Assembly: GCA_964442325.1 (NCBI GenBank)
Contig: CAYTYX010000005.1
Span: forward strand, 1-18,075
Origin: CAYTYX01 sp964442325
GTDB taxonomy: Bacteria; Patescibacteriota; Saccharimonadia; Saccharimonadales; UBA10212
DNA length: 18,075 nucleotides
Reading direction: 5' to 3'
Within the stretch, counting starts at the first letter, position 1, and each line of letters opens with the position of its first letter. The translations under genes and the position numbers were made by a program. The notes under the pieces are model-generated. The model was not told the DNA's origin. It was given only the letters and a program-made list of their open reading frames with translations, and did no database searches. Below are positions 1 to 7,494 of the stretch, in pieces.

Positions 1-99
1 GCACATCTACTCTCGGTTTCGAGGCGGATTAGTTTGCTCCCTTGCACATTAACAAAGAGATTTGACACTCAATAACCGAGCACTGGTTGCTGGCACTGT

Positions 100-926
100 G
101 TAGATGAGATTCGTCTGCGGCAGTGCTAGTAATCAGTTTGCAGACGAAACGACGCGATCTGTGAGCGTGCTTTATGCTCTGTGCTCGGATCGTACTCCGG
201 AAGCCCGTATTGGTTTGGAGCCGGTAGAAATTACCCTCCCCCTTAGGCAGGAGAGAGAGGCCGCGCGGCAGCAACACAAGCCGCACCAAAAAACGTGAGC
301 GACTTACTGGAACACGGCTTCGAACCGTTTGCCAGAAACTCGTAAGCGAACCAAAGCGGTCCCCTCGTCGTTTTTTCCTTCGCGGGAGCGACTATGCGTT
401 GGGCTAAAGACATCTCCACTGTACAAGCAGTAAAGAGATGGACTACGGTCTGATTGCCTCTGGCGTTCCCCGAAGTTTCGTAGGTTCCTTCGAGCACCAT
501 GCTCGGGGGGTAACGGCCGGTCACCGGCGGGTGCGCCTCTACATCAAGAGGCGCCTCGCTCGGTGGCTGTAAGCCGCCACCAAGATCCCGGGTCTGCCAC
601 CCTCCGAGCTCTGGCGGAATCCGGGAAGACAGAGGTGAGAGCGGCAATCTTGCGGAGTCTCCCAAGACGCTGCTCTCGCCCTGTCTCTACCTGCACGTTT
701 CCCTCCGCGGGAAGTAGTACCGGGGCCCTTTACCGCCCCTGCCGAGGGTCCTGGCCCCACCGCTACCACAGCGGTGGCTTCACCCGGCCTCCAGCGGCCC
801 ATGCGGTGAACCAACCGTGTGGGCCGCTGGCCCCGCCTTAGGGCCATTTGGTCCTGGGGCAGCAGCTGTCAAATCCCTTTGTCGCACCAATCGGTGCCAA
901 CCCGCTCTACCAAGAGCGGGTTTTTC
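100..926 (+). ncRNA. Candidate large structured noncoding RNA, no family recognised
   Basis: I see no credible protein gene here, but a dense series of hairpins ending at an intrinsic terminator. Stems include 110-118/140-148; 303-307/342-346 with inner 314-317/325-328; 411-416/435-440; 492-496/500-504; 516-520/524-528; 533-540/547-554; 637-645/669-677 with inner 648-652/663-667; 722-727/753-758; 757-764/770-777; and 791-807/814-830, which is 17 continuous pairs. G-U pairs in the last stem and in 637-677 and 562-578 are allowed only in + strand RNA, which fixes the strand. Conserved cores of RNase P, SRP RNA and rRNA were sought and not found, and tmRNA lies elsewhere. The 5' end is uncertain: I see no clear promoter, and the RNA may begin anywhere from before 100 to about 240. 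The role is unknown. A decayed GC-rich gene is the main alternative. Confidence 0.5.
899..926 (+). terminator. Intrinsic terminator of the structured RNA
   Basis: An 8-bp perfect stem (CCCGCTCT 901-908 with AGAGCGGG 913-920) with an ACCA loop is followed by TTTTT at 921-925. It ends + strand transcription from the structured region. Confidence 0.85.
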
Positions 927-938
927 AGTTTTAAAGAG

Positions 939-973
939 GTAAATTTGTAAGAATTCTTACAAAAACAATTTAC
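939..973. promoter_or_regulatory. Operator-like dyad: 20-bp perfect palindrome
   Basis: TTTGTAAGAATTCTTACAAA at 944-963 is a perfect palindrome. It is framed by a second inverted pair, GTAAATT (939-945) and AATTTAC (967-973). It lies just upstream of a consensus-like promoter at 983-1011, a usual place for a dimeric regulator to bind. No T-run follows, so it is not a terminator. The regulator is unknown; the MarR-type protein encoded at 12427 is one untested candidate. Confidence 0.5.
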
Positions 974-982
974 ATAAGCATA

Positions 983-1011
983 TTGACATATCTGCGTGCT
1001 TGTGGTAAAGT
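983..1011 (+). promoter_or_regulatory. Strong sigma70-type promoter
   Basis: TTGACA (983-988), a 17-base spacer and TAAAGT (1006-1011). Transcription should begin near 1018 and give a leader of about 320 bases before the gene at 1337. Confidence 0.75.
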
Positions 1012-1017
1012 ACAGGT

Positions 1018-1336
1018 ATCCTCGCCTCACAGGTGGAGAGGTAGAAACTTAACAATTTACTCAACTAAGTTTGTGACCAATAAAAACATTGGAGCAAACT
1101 AGATAGTTACGGGGTTTTAAACCCGCTAGAGATTTTATAAAAAACTCGCGGTTTAATCCCTGATAACCGACTTACTAAATTTAGCCAACCGGTGAGATAA
1201 CTCGTCGAGTAGGGCATTAGGGTGATATATATTGTCACTCTAATGCTCTACTCGCCCAATGAGTACAGTCTCGCGCGGTTGGTCACCATGGATGACTGGC
1301 CGCGCGAGAGTCTTCGACGCCCGAGAGGGGGTTCGC
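1018..1336 (+). promoter_or_regulatory. Long structured 5' leader with two very stable hairpins
   Basis: The leader can fold almost throughout. AGTTTG (1068-1073) pairs with CAAACT (1095-1100), enclosing CCAAT/ATTGG. 1111-1130 pairs with 1145-1160. A 20-bp stem joins 1206-1225 and 1235-1254 (two G-U pairs, 9-base loop). A 17-bp stem joins 1269-1285 and 1293-1309 (three G-U pairs, 7-base loop). The wobble pairs show that + strand RNA is the folding molecule. The Shine-Dalgarno at about 1323-1331 lies just outside the last hairpin. A riboswitch, an mRNA stabiliser or a separate small RNA are all possible; I recognise no known riboswitch class. Confidence 0.55.
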
Positions 1337-2269
1337 ATGACCATCCCGAAACGGATGATCATTTCCATGGCCGCCCTTACGGGCGTCATGGCTCTCATCG
1401 CAAGCTCCGCACCCGCGAGCAATACGGCCACCCAGCATGCGTCTTTCTCACAGAAGGCCGCTCTGGCGCAGGTCAGCGAGTGCCCGACCAGCTACTACCG
1501 CACCGCCTTCACGCGTGGTCCGGTCTTCGGCTGGGAGCGCTACAACGTCAATCCGTACTACCCGAATGTCACCGATCTGTCGGCTTATCGCCACTTCGTC
1601 GCTTCGGCGAAGGGGCAGGCGGCCGCTGGACGTCTCGGCATTCCGTATGGCTTGCTGAAGCAGGCAACGCCCTGCGTCGGCTGGCTGGTGCGTGGGGAGC
1701 ATCTCGACAAGATGCTGTCCGGTGGGTTCTGGAACTCGATGGTGAAGCTCGACCTGAACGTCAAGGTCGACTTCATCGGTACGGGCACAGGACTCGGCAA
1801 GCAGAACGGTCCCGTTCGCGCCTGGTACACACCTGTGCGGATCGGCAACACGATCTATGTGTTCGTCGTCCCGTTCAAGTGCGGCAATGCCGGCGAGATC
1901 ATCAAGCACACCTCGGCTCCGCCAGTCAAGGTCAAGGTTGTCCAGCCGGTGCCGGTCCTTCCGGCGCCACTGGGCAGCTGCAACATCACCATCAGTGGCA
2001 ACAACATCGTCATCAACGGCATAGTCAGCGCCTGTTCATCGTTCACGACCACGATTGTCTGCAGCAATATCTCGCAGACCTTCACTGGAACGAACTCGGA
2101 CGATGTCCAGAAGCAGGCAACGGACTGGAAGCAGGCCAACTGCTCTCCGGCACCCACGACGACAACAACGTCGTCGCCCCCGCCACCGCCACCACCGCCG
2201 AACCCGTGTTCGGCGAACCCGCGGCCGAAAAGCTGCGATCCTCCGCCGCCGCTCCAGCCGGGTGGCTGA
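1337..2269 (+). CDS. Secreted hypothetical protein with proline-rich C-terminal tail
   Basis: A 310-residue protein I do not recognise. The start at 1337 is chosen because a Shine-Dalgarno-like GAGAGGGGG (1323-1331) precedes it and a signal peptide begins there (MTIPKRM, a hydrophobic stretch to about residue 24, then Ala/Ser-rich sequence). The upstream start at 1259 would run through two stable hairpins. The mature part holds several cysteines and aromatic residues, with motifs such as RAWYTPV and VVPFKCGNAG. After a Thr/Ser stretch the tail becomes a proline run rich in PPPP, typical of wall-spanning or low-complexity linkers. The gene is GC-rich with GC-ending codons, unlike its neighbours, which suggests transfer or special expression. 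It is probably a surface or exported protein; function unknown. Confidence 0.75.
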   Translation: MTIPKRMIISMAALTGVMALIASSAPASNTATQHASFSQKAALAQVSECPTSYYRTAFTRGPVFGWERYNVNPYYPNVTDLSAYRHFVASAKGQAAAGRLGIPYGLLKQATPCVGWLVRGEHLDKMLSGGFWNSMVKLDLNVKVDFIGTGTGLGKQNGPVRAWYTPVRIGNTIYVFVVPFKCGNAGEIIKHTSAPPVKVKVVQPVPVLPAPLGSCNITISGNNIVINGIVSACSSFTTTIVCSNISQTFTGTNSDDVQKQATDWKQANCSPAPTTTTTSSPPPPPPPPNPCSANPRPKSCDPPPPLQPGG

Positions 2270-2295
2270 AGCGACAACAGGTAAGTCGGTTGAAA

Positions 2296-2319
2296 GGGTG
2301 CCCGCGCAAGCGGGCACCC
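2296..2319 (+). terminator. Strong GNRA-capped hairpin after the GC-rich gene
   Basis: GGGTGCCCGC (2296-2305), a GCAA tetraloop and GCGGGCACCC (2310-2319) form a perfect 10-bp stem. No T-run follows, so it may be a processing or stabilising hairpin rather than a classic terminator. Confidence 0.6.
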
Positions 2320-2396
2320 AACAACCTTAAAACCCACTAACTATCTAGTTTGTAATAAGATCTAAATCAATCATTTAAGAAAGGAAACATAAGTCT

Positions 2397-3197
2397 ATGC
2401 GTAATCTCAACATTCGCAAGCGCCTTGGACTGCTACTGGCTCTGCCCCTAGCAACTCTAGGCATCGTCGCTGTGGCTCACGCCGCTGTTACTTTTGGGCC
2501 TTCACGCCCAACCTTCACATGGGCGCACCCAGCAACGTACATTACATTCAACTCCATCACCGATAACCCGGTGGTTGGCGACGAGCGCCAATTTCTAAAG
2601 ACTCGCGACCTAACTTTGCCCACTACGGCCTATTCAACACAAACTACCGTAACTGATGGCGAAGACGTGGTTATGGAAGTCTACTTCCACAACAACGCTG
2701 CCAGCAACTTAAACCTGACTGCCACTGGCACCACGGTTAAGTTCGCTTTGCCAAGCGGTTCGGCTACCACTATGACTCCGACTGCCTACATCACCGCGGC
2801 TAACTCTAGCCCTGGGCAGGTGTTCGCTACAGCCGATCTAACCAGCTCAACTCCGTTTAGTCTTAGTTACGAGCCTGGCACTGCCAAGCTTTACACTAAC
2901 TTTGTGAACGGTATTCCGGTTAGCGACAATGTCGTTGCCGGCGGAACCCTCATTTGTAGTCATGGCCCCGACGGTCTAGTACCCGGTTGCGCCCAGTTTA
3001 GTGGCTACGTAACCATTCGCGTAAAAGTGCATATGGTAACACCTCCGGTACACAAACATGTGGTTAAGCCTGTAACCAAGACTACGGCTTTGCCTAACAC
3101 CGGCCCTGGTGACGTGTTCGAACTATTTGCGGGCACAAGCGCCGCTGGTACGGCTGGCCACTTCGCCTTAAGTGCGATTCGCCGCCGCCGGCTGTAA
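2397..3197 (+). CDS. LPxTG cell-wall-anchored surface protein
   Basis: A 266-residue exported protein. The N-terminus has a basic start (MRNLNIRKR), a hydrophobic core and a probable cleavage after AHA near residue 29. The body is Thr/Ser/Asn-rich and looks beta-rich, as in adhesin or pilus-like surface domains, but I cannot name a family. The C-terminus is a sortase sorting signal: LPNTG at residues 232-236, a weakly hydrophobic segment, then RRRR. A sortase encoded elsewhere would cleave between T and G and attach the protein to the wall, which implies a Gram-positive-type envelope. GAAAGGA (2379-2385) is a Shine-Dalgarno 11 bases before ATG. The right inverted repeat of the preceding cassette lies 44 bases upstream of the start. 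Confidence 0.85.
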   Translation: MRNLNIRKRLGLLLALPLATLGIVAVAHAAVTFGPSRPTFTWAHPATYITFNSITDNPVVGDERQFLKTRDLTLPTTAYSTQTTVTDGEDVVMEVYFHNNAASNLNLTATGTTVKFALPSGSATTMTPTAYITAANSSPGQVFATADLTSSTPFSLSYEPGTAKLYTNFVNGIPVSDNVVAGGTLICSHGPDGLVPGCAQFSGYVTIRVKVHMVTPPVHKHVVKPVTKTTALPNTGPGDVFELFAGTSAAGTAGHFALSAIRRRRL

Positions 3198-3311
3198 GAG
3201 TGTAGTTAAGTGTGACGGGTGTGGATAAGCATTTGCTTATTCACCGAAGTTATGCTAAGCTAAACGTCAGAGTAATCGTGACTGACCGCTCAAAAACAAA
3301 AATTTACCATT

Positions 3312-3346
3312 AATCCCTCACCCCTAATTCGGGGCGGGGGATTTTT
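3312..3346 (+). terminator. Intrinsic terminator downstream of the LPxTG gene
   Basis: A C-rich arm (AATCCCTCACCCC, 3312-3324) pairs with a G-rich arm (GGGGCGGGGGATT, 3331-3343) around TAATTC, with small internal mismatches and a following T-run. The stretch from 3198 to here holds no gene; it has a hairpin with 11 pairs at about 3221-3244. Confidence 0.6.
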
Positions 3347-3374
3347 GGTATCAAAAGCGTAGACATGCTAGAAT
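3345..3374 (+). promoter_or_regulatory. Promoter of tRNA-Glu
   Basis: TTGGTA (3345-3350), an 18-base spacer and an extended -10 TGCTAGAAT ending at 3374. The tRNA begins 12 bases later. Confidence 0.5.
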
Positions 3375-3385
3375 TCATCTGTTAG

Positions 3386-3460
3386 GGCCCCATCGTCTAA
3401 CGGTTAGGACACAAGATTTTCAATCTTGCAACCGGAGTTCGATTCTCCGTGGGGTCACCA
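3386..3460 (+). tRNA. tRNA-Glu (anticodon UUC)
   Basis: A 75-base cloverleaf. The acceptor GGCCCCA pairs with TGGGGTC, the anticodon stem is CAAGA/TCTTG around TTTTCAA (anticodon TTC), and the T arm CGGAG/CTCCG carries TTCGATT. The CCA end is encoded (3458-3460). It reads GAA and probably GAG. Confidence 0.97.
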
Positions 3461-3510
3461 GTTAAGCTTATTCAATTTCATTTAGGTCCACTACTGACTA
3501 AACTGGGCAT

Positions 3511-4194
3511 ATGACTCACGAATGGCCAGACTTTGTTTTTAGAGACACTGATCTTACCCCAAGAAATACCAAACCCCTCGCGCTGGAGCTGGCTAATGAA
3601 GTTCGTGAGGATTCTGCTCAGCCTTTCAATGAAGCTCTTGAGCTAGCGACGGTACTAAGACAGGGCAGCTTAGCCTTAAGAGTTAATAATATAGATGCAG
3701 TTAAAGACGATACAGTGGGCATGCTATTTGCGTTACCAGATAGGGATCGATTTGATATCGTTGTTGACCCACGGACGCCCAAACGGGTAGCCCCAATGCT
3801 CTGTGGTAGTGACACCGACAAAAAGATTTATCGCCAAAGACGTAAAAGGCACATTACTTGCCACGAAATCGGACACACCTTTAGCTATATTCGAGCCCAA
3901 GGCCAAGAGCCTCAAGCCACATACTATCGTCCGCCACATAATGACTATAGCTACTCGAGTGAACAGCAAAGAATAGCATACAAAACCCGTGATGGTTTGG
4001 TAGAAAAGTTTTGTGAGGAGTTTGCGCGCCAACTGCTTGTGCCCAAAGAAAGCTTACGTAGAATGAACAATCCTGAAAGGGTCGCTAAAAAATTTAATGT
4101 AAGTTTGGCGCTGGCTGCGCTGTCTATTTCTGGCCGACCAATGGTCATAATAAGCTCCCAAGATCCCTCAAGATGGTTTTATGTGGCACCTTAG
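3511..4194 (+). CDS. ImmA/IrrE-type zinc metallopeptidase
   Basis: A 227-residue protein with the zinc-binding HExxH motif as HEIGH at residues 118-122 and a downstream EEFARQLLVP (169-178), which fits the third-ligand glutamate region of ImmA/IrrE peptidases (PF06114). Family members often cleave a partner repressor (ImmA on ImmR, IrrE/PprI on DdrO). Such a partner is usually adjacent with a helix-turn-helix, and none is seen here. It has no signal peptide, so it is cytoplasmic. A -10-like TAAACT (3499-3504) ends 6 bases before ATG, implying a nearly leaderless mRNA. It starts 50 bases after tRNA-Glu. The substrate is unknown. Confidence 0.8.
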   Translation: MTHEWPDFVFRDTDLTPRNTKPLALELANEVREDSAQPFNEALELATVLRQGSLALRVNNIDAVKDDTVGMLFALPDRDRFDIVVDPRTPKRVAPMLCGSDTDKKIYRQRRKRHITCHEIGHTFSYIRAQGQEPQATYYRPPHNDYSYSSEQQRIAYKTRDGLVEKFCEEFARQLLVPKESLRRMNNPERVAKKFNVSLALAALSISGRPMVIISSQDPSRWFYVAP

Positions 4195-4237
4195 CTGGTT
4201 TTAAAGTCGTTGCTCGCTTACAATGAACTTGAGAATA

Positions 4238-5545
4238 ATGGGTGGATTTGATAAAAAAACAATTCGAGACATCAATGTCAAAGGCAAGCGCGTGCTACTA
4301 CGGGCCGACTATAACGTGCCACTGGTTGGCGGCAAAGTTGCCGAAGATTACCGAATCCGTGCCTCGCTGCCAACCATTCAATACCTATTAGAGCATGGCT
4401 GTAAGGGACTAGTAATCATTTCGCACCTTGGTCGGCCAAAAGGTCAGCGCGATAGTTCGCTGAGCCTAAAGCCAGTGGCCGAGCACTTACAAAAACTGCT
4501 AGGCCAGCCTGTTGGTTTTACTAGCGACTGTATCGGCGAAGCCGCTGAAGTAGCCGCTGCTGCTCTTAAAGCTGGTGACATCTTACTGCTAGAAAACTTG
4601 CGCTTCCATCCCGGCGAAGAAGCCAATGATCTAGACTTTGCCAAACAGCTGGTTCAGACCAGCGCCGCCGAAATTTTTGTGCAAGATGGCTTTGGCGTGG
4701 TGCACCGGGCGCATGCCAGTACCTCGACAATCCCCAAACTCTTGCCGTCTGTAGCCGGCCTATTGCTAGAAAAAGAGGTTTCAACTATTACCGATTTTAT
4801 GAAAAATCCCAAACGGCCACTAACGGCCGTTATTGCCGGTGCTAAAGTTTCTGACAAAATTGAGCTGATAGAGCGATTTATAGAGCTAGCCGATTGCGTG
4901 GCGATTGGCGGCGCGATGGCTAATAACTTTTTAGCAGCTGGTGGCTACCATCTAGGCAAAAGTATAGTCGAGACCGGGCTGGTGGCCAAAACCAAAGGAA
5001 TCATAAAATTAGCCCGGGCGGCTGAGCGCCAGCGCGCTTTTAATTTTTTGGTACCAACTGACGTGGTAGTAAGTACAGCCGTGGACGGTGTTCACCCGAC
5101 ACGAGTGGTGGATTTTGGCGCCCACTTAGCTGACATCGAAGCCTATCCAAAATTGCCGCGTCCCTCTAGCTACGAAGTTGCCGCCGATGAAATGATTCTA
5201 GATCTTGGGCCTACCAGCGCGGCTCGCATCGCCGGAGCAGTCCAAATGAGCCGGAGCGTTATATGGAACGGCACGCTGGGTGTGACCGAAACCAAGCCGA
5301 TTGCCACTACGGCCGCACCATTTTCTCACGGCACCGAAGTGGTAGTGACGGCAATGATCGGGCCTAGCCGCCAGCACAAAAATAAACCGATTAGTTTTGC
5401 CGGCGGCGGCGATACGGTTAGTTATATCGAGCAGAATAAACTATTAGACGATTTTGATTTTGTCAGTACTGGCGGCGGCGCGACCTTGGAATTAATGGCC
5501 GGCCACAAGCTGCCCGGCGTTGAAGCTCTGCAGGATAAGCATTAG
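4238..5545 (+). CDS. pgk: Phosphoglycerate kinase
   Basis: Catalyses the reversible transfer of phosphate between 1,3-bisphosphoglycerate and ADP, yielding ATP in lower glycolysis; cytoplasmic. Family signatures are visible: RADYNVPL near the N-terminus, SHLGRP, DGFGVVHRAHAS, KVSDKIELIE, GGAMANNFLAAGGY, and the nucleotide-site glycine cluster GGGDTVSYIEQ with STGGGATLELMAG near the end. I prefer the ATG at 4238 (435 residues, MGGFDKKTIRDI) over 4223, because a -10 hexamer TACAAT (4218-4223) overlaps the upstream ATG. It is about 35-40 residues longer than typical bacterial enzymes. tpiA follows after 31 bases but has its own TACAAT. Confidence 0.96.
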   Translation: MGGFDKKTIRDINVKGKRVLLRADYNVPLVGGKVAEDYRIRASLPTIQYLLEHGCKGLVIISHLGRPKGQRDSSLSLKPVAEHLQKLLGQPVGFTSDCIGEAAEVAAAALKAGDILLLENLRFHPGEEANDLDFAKQLVQTSAAEIFVQDGFGVVHRAHASTSTIPKLLPSVAGLLLEKEVSTITDFMKNPKRPLTAVIAGAKVSDKIELIERFIELADCVAIGGAMANNFLAAGGYHLGKSIVETGLVAKTKGIIKLARAAERQRAFNFLVPTDVVVSTAVDGVHPTRVVDFGAHLADIEAYPKLPRPSSYEVAADEMILDLGPTSAARIAGAVQMSRSVIWNGTLGVTETKPIATTAAPFSHGTEVVVTAMIGPSRQHKNKPISFAGGGDTVSYIEQNKLLDDFDFVSTGGGATLELMAGHKLPGVEALQDKH

Positions 5546-5576
5546 CTGGTACAATTATAGATAAGAAAAGGTGGGA

Positions 5577-6353
5577 ATGAGAAAGCTCCTAATTGTCGGA
5601 AACTGGAAGATGAACCTAAACGCCAGCGAGGCCAGCTTGCTGGTGCACCGTTTGGGCCAAGCCGTCAAACATCACTCGGATATAGAGGTGGTGCTGGCAC
5701 CAAGCCATTTGACGCTCCAGCCACTGAGCCTGCAAATCGATCGGCGCAAATTTCGGCTGGCTGCCCAGAATGCTTATTTCCGTGACGAAGGCGCCTACAC
5801 CGGCGAAGTCAGCTTTAATATGCTGCGCGAGCTAGTGCATTATTGCTTAATCGGCCACAGCGAACGCCGGCATATTTTCCACGAAGATTTGCCGATGGTG
5901 CAGGCCAAAATGAAATCGGCCATTCGTAACGGCATTACGCCGATTTTATGTGTGGGCGAAACAGCCCAAGAACGGGCCGATGGCGAGACCCGCCAGGTGC
6001 TGCACGACCAGCTTTCCACGGCGCTGGCTAACCTGACAGCTAAAGAAGTCGGCGAGGTAATCATCGCCTACGAGCCGGTTTGGGCAATTGGCAGCGGCCG
6101 TTTGCCAGTCCCGGCAGATGTTAAAACAGTAGCCGGCTATACCCGTAGCTTAGTCGGCGATGTTTTTGGCGAAGGCACCGGACACTCGCTACGGATTTTA
6201 TATGGTGGCAGTGTTACTCCAGAAGTAATCACCAGCTTCTTGGATGGAGGCGATGTAGACGGCTTTTTAGTCGGTGGCGCCAGCCTAAACTACCAAGAAT
6301 TTGCAGATATTATTGATAATGCTTATACTTGGCAGAGAAGCAAAGGAGAGTAG
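5577..6353 (+). CDS. tpiA: Triosephosphate isomerase
   Basis: Interconverts dihydroxyacetone phosphate and glyceraldehyde 3-phosphate; a cytoplasmic TIM barrel. From the ATG at 5577 the protein has 258 residues, the usual length. Catalytic residues are all present: K11 in GNWKMN, H94 in IGHSERR and E166 in AYEPVWAIGSG, with the phosphate-binding YGGSV and LVGGASL near the end. The flexible loop reads GSGRLP rather than the common GTGK. A GTG six bases upstream (5571) is an alternative start, but family proteins begin near MRKLLIVGNWK. A -10-like TACAAT lies at 5550-5555, so it can be transcribed apart from pgk. Confidence 0.97.
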   Translation: MRKLLIVGNWKMNLNASEASLLVHRLGQAVKHHSDIEVVLAPSHLTLQPLSLQIDRRKFRLAAQNAYFRDEGAYTGEVSFNMLRELVHYCLIGHSERRHIFHEDLPMVQAKMKSAIRNGITPILCVGETAQERADGETRQVLHDQLSTALANLTAKEVGEVIIAYEPVWAIGSGRLPVPADVKTVAGYTRSLVGDVFGEGTGHSLRILYGGSVTPEVITSFLDGGDVDGFLVGGASLNYQEFADIIDNAYTWQRSKGE

Positions 6354-6361
6354 GGGGATTT

Positions 6362-7450
6362 ATGGCACCAAGTAATAAAACTGTTGATGTGGCCGACCTA
6401 GACGGCAGTGCTGGCGGTTCAGCTACGCCAATAGTTCCTGATAGCGTCGGTGGTCCACCGAGTGATCCCAGTATCCGCGGCTTAGGCTTTGACACGCCGG
6501 CCAAAGATCCGGATGCCGTGCCCATAGCTATCCGTCGCCCAGCTCCCGAGCCGCAAACCGCCCCGGCCATTGCCGGTTTTGGTGACGGCCCAGCATCAAC
6601 TAGCGGCACTTCGCCATTTGGCCCGACTCCGCCCAACACCAGCCGTTTATTCCAATCCGACAGCAGCAAGCCGACTCCGCCAATGCCGCCCGGCAAATTA
6701 GCATCGACTAGTCCAAAGCCAAATGGCTCTGCTGGCAAGTGGTGGTTATGGTTGCTTGGGTTAATTATAATTTTGGCCGGCGTTTATTTGGCGGCCGACG
6801 ATGGTCTGATTCGCGGTGGCTCACACTTGCCCTGTCACATCTTTTCTAAATACAAGGCTACAGCTACTCCGGTTTCCTCGACTTCAACCACGACTCCCGT
6901 TCCGACTGGTTTTAGCAATTATCAGCTCACAACGGCTGGTATTCAGTTTGACGCTCCCACCGCTTGGGGAACACCTAGCTTTACGACCGATCCAGGCTTT
7001 AGTAAACGTGGCGGAGGCAATACAACTGATGGCACTCACGCCTACTTAGTTAATTTTGCAACGAATAAAAATGTTCAACTGGCTTTCACCTCGGGTAAAT
7101 TTTTACCAGCCAGTCGCACCGACAATCGCTACTTCGATAATTTGCAGTGGTGTACCGGCTCACTCGACCAAAAACTCTACCAGCAAACTTTGCTTTTCAC
7201 CACAACTGCCGGGGTTGATACTCCAGCAACTGTTGTCTGTAGTCAAGGCCCAATAGCCAATGCCACACAGCTCGATAACGCCACGATTTTAATCACCAAA
7301 GTCAAAGCCACCGACGGAACGACTTTGGGCGATGACTATATCAAAAACTTGAGTGGTAATGTCAACACGGTTGTAATGCGAGCCCTCGATATGGCAATGA
7401 CAAACGGTACTGATATCAAGACTCTGCTTGGCACTGTCCAAAACCTCTAA
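6362..7450 (+). CDS. Proline-rich single-pass membrane protein, hypothetical
   Basis: A 362-residue protein of unknown function. The start at 6362 follows an AGGGGG Shine-Dalgarno (6352-6357) and removes an overlap with tpiA that the start at 6329 would cause. Residues 1-125 are low-complexity and rich in Pro, Gly, Ser, Thr and Ala. A single membrane helix lies at about 127-145 (WWLWLLGLIIILAGVYLA). A Thr/Ser/Pro linker and a C-terminal domain of about 180 residues follow, the latter opening with ITTAGIQFDAPTAWG-like sequence (actual LTTAGIQFDAP). The order suggests an intracellular disordered arm and an extracytoplasmic domain. It follows tpiA by 8 bases and is probably co-transcribed, though a shared function is not implied. 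Confidence 0.75.
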   Translation: MAPSNKTVDVADLDGSAGGSATPIVPDSVGGPPSDPSIRGLGFDTPAKDPDAVPIAIRRPAPEPQTAPAIAGFGDGPASTSGTSPFGPTPPNTSRLFQSDSSKPTPPMPPGKLASTSPKPNGSAGKWWLWLLGLIIILAGVYLAADDGLIRGGSHLPCHIFSKYKATATPVSSTSTTTPVPTGFSNYQLTTAGIQFDAPTAWGTPSFTTDPGFSKRGGGNTTDGTHAYLVNFATNKNVQLAFTSGKFLPASRTDNRYFDNLQWCTGSLDQKLYQQTLLFTTTAGVDTPATVVCSQGPIANATQLDNATILITKVKATDGTTLGDDYIKNLSGNVNTVVMRALDMAMTNGTDIKTLLGTVQNL

Positions 7451-7481
7451 AATTACCTTTTATTTTTTATAAGCTTAAGCT

Positions 7482-7487
7482 TATACT
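7482..7487 (+). promoter_or_regulatory. -10 element giving a leaderless start
   Basis: TATACT ends 7 bases before the ATG at 7495, so transcription should start at or next to the start codon. It sits within AAGCTTAAGCTTATACTCAA, a run with repeated AAGCTT. No clear -35 is seen. Confidence 0.45.
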
Positions 7488-7494
7488 CAAGCTT

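Larger units (their letters stand above)
1095..2352. repeat. 15-bp perfect inverted repeats flanking a GC-rich cassette
   Basis: CAAACTAGATAGTTA (1095-1109) has its exact reverse complement at 2338-2352, and the match stops at both ends. Between them lies a segment visibly richer in GC than the genes to its right, containing one secreted-protein gene and its hairpins. Terminal repeats of a small mobile cassette, recombination sites, or two arms that close the transcript into a loop would all fit. No transposase lies inside and I see no target duplication. The left arm also takes part in a local hairpin. Confidence 0.45.

Noticed and set aside
243..847. Open frames on both strands in the GC-rich left end
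   Set aside because: They overlap each other and the hairpin stems, have no ribosome sites or domain-like composition, and are expected by chance in GC-rich sequence with few stops.
480..900. RNase P RNA
   Set aside because: Neither strand shows the universal P4 sequences (GAGGAAAGTCC-type and ACAGAAxxCGGCTTA-type) in a workable arrangement; a few look-alike bits did not pair.
1222..2340. A 372-residue frame overlapping the secreted-protein gene
   Set aside because: It starts inside a 20-bp hairpin, reads as low-complexity Arg/His/Gln sequence, and competes with a frame having a signal peptide and Shine-Dalgarno.
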